The notes under the pieces: model-generated | Told to the model about the DNA's origin: nothing | Database searches by the model: none | What the model saw: the letters and a program-made list of their open reading frames with translations, nothing else | From: Herbiconiux oxytropis | Lineage (GTDB): Bacteria; Actinomycetota; Actinomycetes; Actinomycetales; Microbacteriaceae | Length of the DNA stretch: 64,000 nt | NCBI RefSeq assembly: GCF_024979315.1 | Contig: NZ_JANLCK010000002.1 | Location: 248,001-312,000 of the forward strand | Direction of reading: 5' to 3' | Translations under genes and position numbers: made by a program | Part shown: positions 39,532-47,068 of the stretch, in pieces | How the letters are laid out: the number at the start of each line of letters is the position of its first letter | How positions within the stretch are numbered: the first letter of the stretch is position 1

Positions 39532-40121
39532 GCAACGACGTGACGACGGACGAGAGTGCGGCGCTGAACGGCATCGCTGAGGGCGACATGGTGGTCGCCG
39601 CGGATGCCTCCGGGGATGACACCGGCACTTTCGAGCTCTCCGAGGCAGAGGACGCTTCGACGGCCGATGCCGGGGAGGACGAGGGCGACGTCGCAGCCGA
39701 CTACATCGAGGAGCTCCTCGACATCTGCGACCTCGACGGCGACATCGACATCGAGGTCACCGACGGCCGCGCCTACATCTCGGTGAATGCCTCGGGCGAG
39801 AGCAACCTCCGGGTGCTGTCGCAGCCCGACACCGTGGCAGCGCTGCAGGAGCTCACGCGACTGGCGGTGCAGACCAGCACGGGTGAGTTCTCCCGGCTGA
39901 TCCTCGACGTCGGCGGAAGCCGCGAGCGTCGTCAGCGCGAGCTCGAGAAGCTCGTCGACGAAGCTGTCGCCACGCTCGACGGCGGGGCGACTGCTGCAGC
40001 GCTCGAGCCCATGTCGTCGTACGAGCGCAAGCTGGTGCACGACATCGCGGCTGAGCGAGGGCTCACGTCGGAGTCCGAGGGTGAAGGCCGCGACCGGCAT
40101 ACTGTGCTGTCGCGCGGGTAG
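39528..40121 (+). CDS. Jag/KhpB-type RNA-binding protein (KH and R3H domains)
   Basis: 197 residues. An acidic N-terminal region (about 1-60) precedes a KH-like domain (about 60-115) and an R3H domain (about 125-190) with EPMSSYERKLVHDIAAERG, the R3H signature with the R-x3-H spacing. Jag/KhpB proteins bind RNA with KhpA and influence cell elongation in firmicutes. It overlaps yidC by 4 bp (GTGA). The stop codon touches parS site 1. Confidence 0.93.
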   Translation: MSNDVTTDESAALNGIAEGDMVVAADASGDDTGTFELSEAEDASTADAGEDEGDVAADYIEELLDICDLDGDIDIEVTDGRAYISVNASGESNLRVLSQPDTVAALQELTRLAVQTSTGEFSRLILDVGGSRERRQRELEKLVDEAVATLDGGATAAALEPMSSYERKLVHDIAAERGLTSESEGEGRDRHTVLSRG

Positions 40122-40135
40122 TTTCACGTGAAACA
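40120..40135. promoter_or_regulatory. parS: parS site 1, overlapping the rsmG start
   Basis: AGTTTCACGTGAAACA, 15 of 16 bases of the consensus TGTTTCACGTGAAACA. The rsmG GTG (40128) lies in the centre of the palindrome, so ParB binding and the coding start share bases. Confidence 0.9.
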
Positions 40136-40769
40136 ATCTGAGGCGGCGGAGGCCGAGCCGGCAGTAGCGGCGACGGTCTTCGGTGACCGGCTGCCACTGG
40201 CCCGTGCTTTCACGGACGACCTGGCGCGGCGCGGGGAAGAGCTCGGTCTGATCGGGCCGCTCGAACTCCCCCGCATCTGGAGTCGCCATGTCGTGAACTG
40301 TGCGGTGATTGCTCCCCTGCTACGACCAGGGCTCGTCGGTGACATCGGCAGCGGTGCCGGGCTCCCGGGAATCGTGCTGGCCATCGCTCGACCTGACGTC
40401 TCCTTCATACTCGTGGAGCCGATGGAGCGCCGCGTGGCATGGCTCGACGAGCAGGTGACCCTTCTGGGGCTGTCGAACGTCACCGTGGTGCGCGCGCGGG
40501 CGGAGGAGTTCCATCCGGAGCCGCGGCTCGATCAGGTGACGGCGCGCGCGGTGAGCGCGTTCAGCAAGCTCATCCCCATGTGTGCTCCCTTGCTGCGGCC
40601 TGGTGGCGAGATGGTGCTCATGAAGGGCGCCGGGGCTGCGGGCGAGATCGCGGCGGCGGAGAAGGCGATCCGCAAGTACAGGCTGCAGGACGTCGCAGTG
40701 GTGGAGCTCGGCGAGGACCTCGGGGTCGACGTCACTCGCGTGATCACGGCTCGGGTGCCTGGCGCGTAG
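40128..40769 (+). CDS. rsmG: 16S rRNA (guanine527-N7)-methyltransferase RsmG
   Basis: 213 residues. The SAM-binding motif is GDIGSGAGLPGIVLAIARP, with VEPMERRVAWL and a C-terminal conserved MKGAGAAGEI. It methylates G527 of 16S rRNA, and loss gives low-level streptomycin resistance. The GTG start lies inside parS and is the only start ahead of the conserved N-terminus; no Shine-Dalgarno is visible. Confidence 0.95.
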   Translation: MKQSEAAEAEPAVAATVFGDRLPLARAFTDDLARRGEELGLIGPLELPRIWSRHVVNCAVIAPLLRPGLVGDIGSGAGLPGIVLAIARPDVSFILVEPMERRVAWLDEQVTLLGLSNVTVVRARAEEFHPEPRLDQVTARAVSAFSKLIPMCAPLLRPGGEMVLMKGAGAAGEIAAAEKAIRKYRLQDVAVVELGEDLGVDVTRVITARVPGA

Positions 40770-41024
40770 ATCGTGTCTTGCGCTCCGCTTGCGGGCGGGC
40801 TGGCTGGACCGATCTCACAGGAAGCCCGAGGGCGGCTCGGCGCGGTCTACGGAGTCTGGGGGCATGGGTGGGAGTCGACGGAGCTCCGCGTCGATTGTGC
40901 GACGCTCTTCCGTCGTCTGCGTCGGTGGCTGGTGCGGCTCGCCCGTCACCACTCCCCCGCGGTCCGCGACTGTCAGCGTTGTTCGGTACGATCGAAGTCG
41001 TTCGTTTCGGGCTGCAGCCCTCCA
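40770..41024. other. Gap between rsmG and parA with no supported gene
   Basis: Short open frames occur on both strands but none has a start site or recognizable domain. A possible -10 TACGAT (40987-40992) may serve parA. Confidence 0.5.
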
Positions 41025-41040
41025 TGTTTCACGTGAAACA
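41025..41040. promoter_or_regulatory. parS: parS site 2 (perfect)
   Basis: TGTTTCACGTGAAACA, 16 of 16 consensus bases, 18 bp before the parA start codon, where ParB could also repress parAB. Confidence 0.97.
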
Positions 41041-41058
41041 TACCGACAGGATTCATGA

Positions 41059-41973
41059 ATGACCAGTGACTCAACCGCCTTCGATGCGTCGACGCCGCTG
41101 GCACGGGAACTCGCGGATCTCTCGCAGCGCAAGCGCCGACTGGTGGGCCGGGTCTTCCCTCTCCCCTCCTCGCCGCGCGTGCTCACGGTCGCCAACCAGA
41201 AGGGTGGCGTGGGCAAGACCACGACGACCGTGAATCTGGCCGCGGCGCTCGCCCGCGAGGGTGCGCGAGTGCTCGTGATCGATCTGGATCCGCAGGGGAA
41301 CGCATCAACGGCTCTCGGTATCGATCACCGCGGGGAGGTGGCGAGCGTGTACGACGCGCTCATCCGGGACGAGCCGATGGCCGACATCGTGCAGCAGAGC
41401 CCCGAGTCGCCGAATCTGTTCTGTCTGCCCGCGACCATCCACCTCGCCGGAGCCGAGATCGAACTCGTGCCTATGGTGGCGCGCGAACAGCGGCTTCGGG
41501 GCAGTCTCGAACGCTTCTTCGCCACGATGGATGAGGCGGGCACGCCGTTTCATTACGTCTTCATCGACTGCCCTCCGTCGTTGGGGCTCCTCACCATCAA
41601 TGCCTTCGTGGCGGCGCGCGAAGTGCTCATCCCCATTCAGTGCGAGTACTACGCGCTCGAAGGATTGAGTCAGCTGCTCAACAACATCAGCCTGATCGAG
41701 CGGCACCTCAATCCCGAGCTCGCCGTGTCGACGATCCTGCTCACCATGTACGACGGGCGAACGCGGCTCGCCTTTCAGGTGGCGGAGGACGTGCGGGAGC
41801 ATTTTCCCGAGCAGACGTTGCGCGCGGTCATCCCCCGGTCTGTCAGAATCTCGGAAGCACCGAGCTACGGGCAGACTGTCATCAGCTTCGATCCCGGTTC
41901 CACGGGATCCGTCTCGTACCTCGAGGCAGCCGCAGAGATAGCAGACAGAGGAGCACCACAGCGTGGCCACTAA
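41059..41973 (+). CDS. parA: Chromosome partitioning ATPase ParA
   Basis: 304 residues. Deviant Walker A KGGVGKTTT (48-56 with K48 and K53), switch I DLDPQGNAST and Walker B FIDCPPSLGLLTINA. The 40-residue N-terminal extension is longer than in plasmid Soj-type ParA. It forms nucleoid-bound dimers that move ParB-parS complexes. It overlaps parB by 11 bp. Confidence 0.97.
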   Translation: MTSDSTAFDASTPLARELADLSQRKRRLVGRVFPLPSSPRVLTVANQKGGVGKTTTTVNLAAALAREGARVLVIDLDPQGNASTALGIDHRGEVASVYDALIRDEPMADIVQQSPESPNLFCLPATIHLAGAEIELVPMVAREQRLRGSLERFFATMDEAGTPFHYVFIDCPPSLGLLTINAFVAAREVLIPIQCEYYALEGLSQLLNNISLIERHLNPELAVSTILLTMYDGRTRLAFQVAEDVREHFPEQTLRAVIPRSVRISEAPSYGQTVISFDPGSTGSVSYLEAAAEIADRGAPQRGH

Positions 41974-43006
41974 GAAGAGAGCAGGACTCGGCCGGGGCAT
42001 CGGCGCCCTCATCCCGACCGACACTCCCCGGGTCGAAGGCTCGCGCCCTGTCGACGTCTTCTTCGACGCTCCACGCGCCGACGGAACTCGCGCGGGCGTG
42101 GGCGACACCCGCGTGCCGGCCGGCGACGACGCCACGCAGCTGCTGGCCGTTCCCGGCGCCCGCCTGGCCCAGCTCGATCCGAACAGCATCGTGCCGAACG
42201 CCAAGCAGCCCCGTAGCGTGTTCGACCCCGCGGATCTCGCCGAACTGGTGCACTCGGTGCGCGAGATCGGGGTGCTCCAGCCCATCATCGTACGTGAGCT
42301 CCCCCGCGAACCCGACGAGGCAGCGGATGCGCCCCAGCGCTACGAACTCGTCATGGGCGAGCGGCGACTGCGCGCCACCAAGGAGGCCGGGCTCGACACC
42401 ATCCCGGCGGTCATCAAACACACCGCCGACGAAGACATGCTGCGCGACGCGCTGCTCGAGAACCTTCACCGCTCGCAGCTCAACCCACTCGAAGAGGCCT
42501 CGGCCTATCAGCAGCTGCTGGACGACTTCGGGATCACCCAGGAGCAGTTGGCCGAGCGGATCGGACGTTCCCGTCCCCAGATCACCAACACTCTGCGGCT
42601 TCTCCGCCTTCCGCCGGCCGTGCAGTCGCGCGTGGCCGCTGGTGTGCTGAGCGCCGGCCACGCACGCGCAGTGCTCGCTGTGGGTGACGTCGACGCGATG
42701 ACGAAGCTGGCCGACAAGATCGTGAACGAAGACCTGTCAGTGCGGGCGGCTGAGGCTCTGGCCTCTGAGGCACCCAAGCAGGGACGCGCGAAGACGACCG
42801 CGGGAACGAAACGCGGACACCTGGACGAGATCGGGGAGCGCCTGGGCGACCGGCTCAACACGCGCGTGCGAGTGAGCCTGGGGCGCTCGAAGGGTCAGAT
42901 CGTGATCGACTTCGCGACGATCGAGGATCTCAACCGAATCCTCACGGAGCTCGGTGAGGATGGCTACGGGAGCAATTCACCTCGAAAGGGACCACACTTC
43001 GTCTGA
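41963..43006 (+). CDS. parB: Chromosome partitioning protein ParB
   Basis: 347 residues from GTG 41963. The N-terminus KKRAGLGRGIGALIP contacts ParA. The CTPase/spreading domain carries YELVMGERRLRATKEAG and the helix-turn-helix ITQEQLAERIGRSRPQITN reads parS. The C-terminal dimerization segment ends GYGSNSPRKGPHFV. A ~70-residue variable linker follows the first motif. Confidence 0.97.
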   Translation: MATKKRAGLGRGIGALIPTDTPRVEGSRPVDVFFDAPRADGTRAGVGDTRVPAGDDATQLLAVPGARLAQLDPNSIVPNAKQPRSVFDPADLAELVHSVREIGVLQPIIVRELPREPDEAADAPQRYELVMGERRLRATKEAGLDTIPAVIKHTADEDMLRDALLENLHRSQLNPLEEASAYQQLLDDFGITQEQLAERIGRSRPQITNTLRLLRLPPAVQSRVAAGVLSAGHARAVLAVGDVDAMTKLADKIVNEDLSVRAAEALASEAPKQGRAKTTAGTKRGHLDEIGERLGDRLNTRVRVSLGRSKGQIVIDFATIEDLNRILTELGEDGYGSNSPRKGPHFV

Positions 43007-43010
43007 CCGA

Positions 43011-43026
43011 TGTTTCACGTGAAACC
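43011..43026. promoter_or_regulatory. parS: parS site 3
   Basis: TGTTTCACGTGAAACC (15 of 16), 4 bp after the parB stop. Confidence 0.92.
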
Positions 43027-43049
43027 ACCGCCTGCCGTGTCGGTTTGAA

Positions 43050-43065
43050 CGTTTCACGTGAAACA
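43050..43065. promoter_or_regulatory. parS: parS site 4
   Basis: CGTTTCACGTGAAACA (15 of 16), 39 bp from site 3 centre to centre. Confidence 0.92.
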
Positions 43066-43079
43066 TCGAGACAAGACAA

Positions 43080-43120
43080 AGAGATCCGCCCCCCACCTGC
43101 GAGGTGAGGGGCGGATCTCT
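43080..43120. terminator. Bidirectional intrinsic terminator between parB and ddl
   Basis: A 19-bp stem with one mismatch and a GCG loop (left arm AGAGATCCGCCCCCCACCT). It lies between convergent parB and ddl and can stop both transcripts. Confidence 0.85.
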
Positions 43121-43134
43121 CTGTCGGTCCGGGC

Positions 43135-44145
43135 TCAGACGGTCGCTGCCGCGATCGCCACCTCGCCGAGCTGCTCGTAGACGGAACCGAGCGAATGGCC
43201 CGCCGCGAGGATCGCCTGCGGCACGGTCGACGTCTCGGTCAGACCCGGAAGAACGTTCGCCTCAAGGAACCACGGCGTACCGGCCGCGTCGATGATGAGG
43301 TCGATGCGGGAGATGTGCCGGAGGCCCAGCGTGCGGTGGATCGTGAGTGCCGCCTCGCGAGCTGCCGCGGCCGTCGCCTCGTCGAGGCGTGCCGGAGCGT
43401 AGAAGCGGGTCTCGCCGGCGTTGTAGCGCGCCTCGAAGCTGTAGACACCCGATCGCGGCTCGATCTCCACGGCCGGAAGGGCGAACGGCCCCTCCCCCAG
43501 ATCGAGCACTCCGATGGAGACCTCGACGCCGCGCACGCGCTGCTCGATGAGCGCGACCTCGCCGTAGGTGTAGGCATCCACCACCGCACGCGGGAGATCA
43601 TCCGCCGAATCGAGAACGCCGACGCCCAGGGCGGATCCACCCATCGCGGGCTTGACCACGACTTCGGGGCCGAAGGAGTCGAGCACCAGCGAGAGCACCT
43701 GCGTGGCTCCGAGCTCGCGGAAGGTGTCGCGAGGCAGAGTCACCCAGCGTGGCGTCGCGAGGCCCGCGCGCTCGACGATGATCTTCGAGCTCGGCTTCTG
43801 CCAGGCCAGCCGCGCCGCCTTGGCCTCAGCACCCACATAGGGGATGGCGAGCATGTCGAGGAGCGCGCGCAGGGCGCCGTCTTCTCCGCTCGCGCCGTGC
43901 AGCGCGGGCCAGATGACGTCGGGGCGGTTCTCGGCGAGGTACGGCAGCAGCGAGGCATCCGGATCGCGCAGCACGACGGAGTGGCCGCGCTCGATCAGCG
44001 CGTCGGCCACACGACGACCCGAGCGGAGGGAGACATCGCGTTCGTGCGAGATGCCGCCCGCCAGGACGACGACATTTCGCGAGGGTCCGGACGTCGCCGT
44101 CGAGGCGTCGGCCGAGGAGGAAGCGGCGGGAAGGAAATCGCTCAT
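43135..44145 (-). CDS. D-alanine--D-alanine ligase family protein
   Basis: 336 residues. ATP-grasp enzyme: N-terminal VVVLAGGISHERDVSLRSG, WPALHGASGEDGALRALLD, KPAMGGSALGVGVL and the metal-binding FLEANVLPGLTETSTVPQAI. Ddl joins two D-Ala for the peptidoglycan stem. The sequence is close to true Ddl, but the first ~20 residues are disordered and a second ddl elsewhere (as in many actinobacteria) cannot be excluded. It is transcribed together with the aminotransferase upstream. Confidence 0.87.
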   Translation of the reverse strand: MSDFLPAASSSADASTATSGPSRNVVVLAGGISHERDVSLRSGRRVADALIERGHSVVLRDPDASLLPYLAENRPDVIWPALHGASGEDGALRALLDMLAIPYVGAEAKAARLAWQKPSSKIIVERAGLATPRWVTLPRDTFRELGATQVLSLVLDSFGPEVVVKPAMGGSALGVGVLDSADDLPRAVVDAYTYGEVALIEQRVRGVEVSIGVLDLGEGPFALPAVEIEPRSGVYSFEARYNAGETRFYAPARLDEATAAAAREAALTIHRTLGLRHISRIDLIIDAAGTPWFLEANVLPGLTETSTVPQAILAAGHSLGSVYEQLGEVAIAAATV

Positions 44146-44177
44146 GATGGTCTCTCGTTCTCAGGGAAGGTCGAGGG

Positions 44178-45503
44178 CTAGTCGAGGTTCGGCGGCGGAG
44201 CTGAGAAGCTGCGGTCGCGCACCGTCTGGAGCGGCCCGGTGGCGGAGAAGGTCTCGAGCAGGTCGAGCTCCCCGTTGATGACGTTCTGCAGGCGACGGAT
44301 GCCGACCCGGATCGCCTCGGGCGTGGGGTAGCAGAACGACAGGCGGATGTTGTTGCGCCCTCCCCCGTCGGCGTAGAACGCGGTGCCGGGGGTGTAGGCC
44401 ACCAGCTCCTTGACCGCGCGCGGAAGCATCTGCTTCGAATCGAGATTCGGCGGCAGCGTGAGCCAGACGTAGAAGCCGCCATCCGGATCCGTCCACGACA
44501 GATTCGGCAGGTACTCACTCAAAGCGCTGATCATGGCCTCTTTTCGCTCGCGGTAGACACCGCGGAAGCGGTCCACCTGAGCACGCCAGTCGATGCTGTC
44601 GAGATACTCGGACACCACCAGCTGACTGAACGACGAGGGCGAGAGCACGGCTGCTTCGTTGGCGAGGATGAGCTTCTCGCGAATGGCGTGCGGCGCGAGC
44701 GCCCAGCCCACCCGGAAGCCCGGCGCCAGGGTCTTGGAGAAGGTGCCGAGGTAGATCACGCCCTCCTGCTCGATCGAGCGGAGCGCGGGCGGCGGCGGTG
44801 CGTCGAAGTGCAGGAGGCCGTAGGGGTTGTCCTCGAGCACGAGGATCTCGTTGTCGCGTGCGATCTGCAGGATCTCCAGTCGGCGCTCCCACGACAGCGT
44901 GACCCCGGCGGGGTTCTGGAACGACGGGATCGTGTAGAGGAACTTGATGCGGCGACCCTCTGCCTTGAGCCGTGCGATGTTCTCGCGGAGCGACTCCGGG
45001 ATCATGCCGTGCGCATCCATCGCCACGTGATGGGTCTCGGCCTGGAAGGACCGGAAGATCACGACGGCCGTGACGTAGCTCGGGCCCTCGGCCAGCACCA
45101 CGTCACCCGGATCGAGGAAGAGCTTCGACACGAGCTCGAGCGCGTGCTGAGAACCCGTGGTGACCACGACGTCGTCGGCACTCGCCTTGATGCCCTCCAT
45201 GGCCATCACCTCGAGGATCTGCTCCCGGAGCTTCGGGACCCCTTGGCCAGAGCCGTACTGCAGCGCCACCGAACCCTGATCGCGCATGACGCGGTTCATG
45301 GACTCGATCACGAGCTCCTGAGGCAGGGCCGAGACCGCCGGCATGCCACCGGCGAGAGAGACCACCTCCGGTCGCGAGGCCACGGCGAACAGGGCGCGCA
45401 CCTCCGAGGCGGCGAGGCCCGCGGTGCGCGCGGCATAGTTGGAGTACCACGGATCGAGGTTGTTACCCGACTGCTGTGGGGGGTTCTGGCTGCTCACTGA
45501 CAT
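44178..45503 (-). CDS. PLP-dependent aminotransferase, class I/II
   Basis: 441 residues from ATG 45503. Fold-type I enzyme with YGSGQGVPKLREQI, YTIPSFQNPAGVTLSWERR, VLEDNPYGLLHF and the PLP lysine in YLGTFSKTLAPGFRVGW. It resembles LysN/2-aminoadipate and MocR-type aminotransferase domains but has no DNA-binding domain. Substrate unknown; an amino acid linked to cell wall precursors is possible given the adjacent ddl. An upstream in-frame Met exists but precedes a non-conserved stretch. Confidence 0.85.
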   Translation of the reverse strand: MSVSSQNPPQQSGNNLDPWYSNYAARTAGLAASEVRALFAVASRPEVVSLAGGMPAVSALPQELVIESMNRVMRDQGSVALQYGSGQGVPKLREQILEVMAMEGIKASADDVVVTTGSQHALELVSKLFLDPGDVVLAEGPSYVTAVVIFRSFQAETHHVAMDAHGMIPESLRENIARLKAEGRRIKFLYTIPSFQNPAGVTLSWERRLEILQIARDNEILVLEDNPYGLLHFDAPPPPALRSIEQEGVIYLGTFSKTLAPGFRVGWALAPHAIREKLILANEAAVLSPSSFSQLVVSEYLDSIDWRAQVDRFRGVYRERKEAMISALSEYLPNLSWTDPDGGFYVWLTLPPNLDSKQMLPRAVKELVAYTPGTAFYADGGGRNNIRLSFCYPTPEAIRVGIRRLQNVINGELDLLETFSATGPLQTVRDRSFSAPPPNLD

Positions 45504-45544
45504 ACATCCCGACGTAGACCGAAATTCCATCGTAGGACATGCGA

Positions 45545-45576
45545 AAGTGGCCCGTGCCAAAGGCGACGGGCCACTT
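45545..45576 (-). terminator. Intrinsic terminator of trxA
   Basis: Stem AAGTGGCCCGT/ACGGGCCACTT with a 10-nt loop, 24 bp downstream of the trxA stop on the minus strand. Confidence 0.75.
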
Positions 45577-45599
45577 CGGTGGAACTGGTGGGGCGGGCC

Positions 45600-45923
45600 T
45601 CAGATGAAGGCCGCGAGATCGGCCTCGAGGGCCGCCTTCGGCTTCGCACCGATGATCGTCTTGACGACCTCGCCACCCTGGTAGACCTTGAGCGCCGGGA
45701 TCGAGGTGATCTGGTACTTCATGGCGGTCTGGGGGTTGTCGTCGACGTTGAGCTTCACGATCTCGATCTTGTCGCCGTGCTCGTCGGCGATCTGGTCGAG
45801 GATCGGGGCGACGGCGCGACACGGGCCGCACCATTCGGCCCAGAAGTCGACGAGGATGGTCTTCTCGGACTTCAGGACGTCGGCATCGAAGCTGGCGTCG
45901 GAGACTGCCTTGGCGTTGGACAT
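45600..45923 (-). CDS. trxA: Thioredoxin
   Basis: 107 residues with redox site WAEWCGPCR, TSIPALKVYQGG (cis-Pro) and a typical thioredoxin length. Start at ATG 45923 with AAAGGAACG. It reduces protein disulfides using electrons from TrxB, which is encoded just upstream. The frame is open to 46034, but the extra residues are not thioredoxin-like. Confidence 0.96.
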   Translation of the reverse strand: MSNAKAVSDASFDADVLKSEKTILVDFWAEWCGPCRAVAPILDQIADEHGDKIEIVKLNVDDNPQTAMKYQITSIPALKVYQGGEVVKTIIGAKPKAALEADLAAFI

Positions 45924-45990
45924 CGTTCCTTCTTTCGTGGGGATCGTACGTGTGTGAGTTCTGGAATTCTCGGTTTCGAGGGTGATCGGG

Positions 45991-46980
45991 TCAGTCGGCG
46001 GCGACGAGCTCGTCGACCACGTCGGCGATGACACGAGCCGTCTCGCCGTCCTCCACCTGGTCGAGCGCGGCCAGGAAGTGCTCGGCGTCGAGGGCAGCCA
46101 CGGTTCCGGAGGCCGCCGCGGTGACGGCCTGACGGTACTGCGGGTCGACCACGTCGCCCGCCGCGAAGACGCCCTCGAGGTTGGTCTTCGAGGAGCGGCC
46201 GGCGACCGCGATGGTGCCGTCGACCGTGAGGTCGAGCTGGCCGTGCACGAGGTGCACGCGGGGGTCGTTGCCGATCGCCACGAACAGGCCCTGCACGGGC
46301 AGCTCAGAGGTGCTGCCGTCGGTCGTGCTCTTCAGCGTCAGGCCCTCGACCGCGTTCTCGCCCGAGATGCCAACGACCTCGGAGTTCCAGACGAACTCGA
46401 TCTTCTCGTTCGCGAACGCCCGCTCCTGCATGATCTTCGAGGCCCGCAGGGTGTCCTTGCGATGCACCACGTAGACCTTGTCGGCGAAGCGGGTGAGGAA
46501 GGTAGCCTCCTCCATGGCGGAGTCGCCGCCACCCACGACCGCGATGGTCTTGGTCTTGAAGAAGAAGCCGTCGCACGTGGCGCACCACGAGACGCCGCGG
46601 CCGGAGAGCCGCTCCTCGTCGGGGAGGCCGAGCTTGCGGTAGGCGGATCCGGTCGCGAAGATCACCGAGCGCGCCTCGAACGTGCCGCTGTAGCCGGTCT
46701 CGACCTTCTTGACCTCGCCCGTGAAGTCGACCGAGGTCACGTCGTCGAGGATGACCTCGGTGCCGAACTTCTCGGCCTGCTCCTGCAGCTTCATCATGAG
46801 CTCCGGGCCCTGGATGCCGTCGGGGAAGCCGGGGAAGTTCTCGACCTCGGTGGTGTTCATGAGCTCGCCGCCGGCCTGGACGCTCGATGCGAGGAGGAGG
46901 GGTGACAGCCCGGCACGAGCGGCGTAGATGGCCGCCGTGAAGCCCGCGGGCCCTGAGCCGATGATGATGATCTCGCGCAT
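45991..46980 (-). CDS. trxB: Thioredoxin-disulfide reductase
   Basis: 329 residues from ATG 46980. FAD motif GSGPAGFTAAIYAARAG, redox pair in SWCATCDGFF, NADPH motif VVGGGDSAMEEA and HRKD, and C-terminal FAD contact VFAAGDVVDPQYRQAV. It transfers NADPH electrons to TrxA. The genes trxB-trxA form an operon with a 67-bp gap. In mycobacteria the same pair sits between sigM and cwlM; neither neighbour is seen here. Confidence 0.97.
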   Translation of the reverse strand: MREIIIIGSGPAGFTAAIYAARAGLSPLLLASSVQAGGELMNTTEVENFPGFPDGIQGPELMMKLQEQAEKFGTEVILDDVTSVDFTGEVKKVETGYSGTFEARSVIFATGSAYRKLGLPDEERLSGRGVSWCATCDGFFFKTKTIAVVGGGDSAMEEATFLTRFADKVYVVHRKDTLRASKIMQERAFANEKIEFVWNSEVVGISGENAVEGLTLKSTTDGSTSELPVQGLFVAIGNDPRVHLVHGQLDLTVDGTIAVAGRSSKTNLEGVFAAGDVVDPQYRQAVTAAASGTVAALDAEHFLAALDQVEDGETARVIADVVDELVAAD

Positions 46981-47068
46981 GTCGTTACTCCTGGAGGATG
47001 ATCGCGGGCACACCGGGAGTGCGCTCACTGCCGGTACAACCCATCCTAACGGCGCAGTATTCCGGCGC

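Noticed and set aside
40773-41062. Short overlapping frames between rsmG and parA
   Set aside because: No Shine-Dalgarno, no domain and atypical composition; several compete for the same bases.
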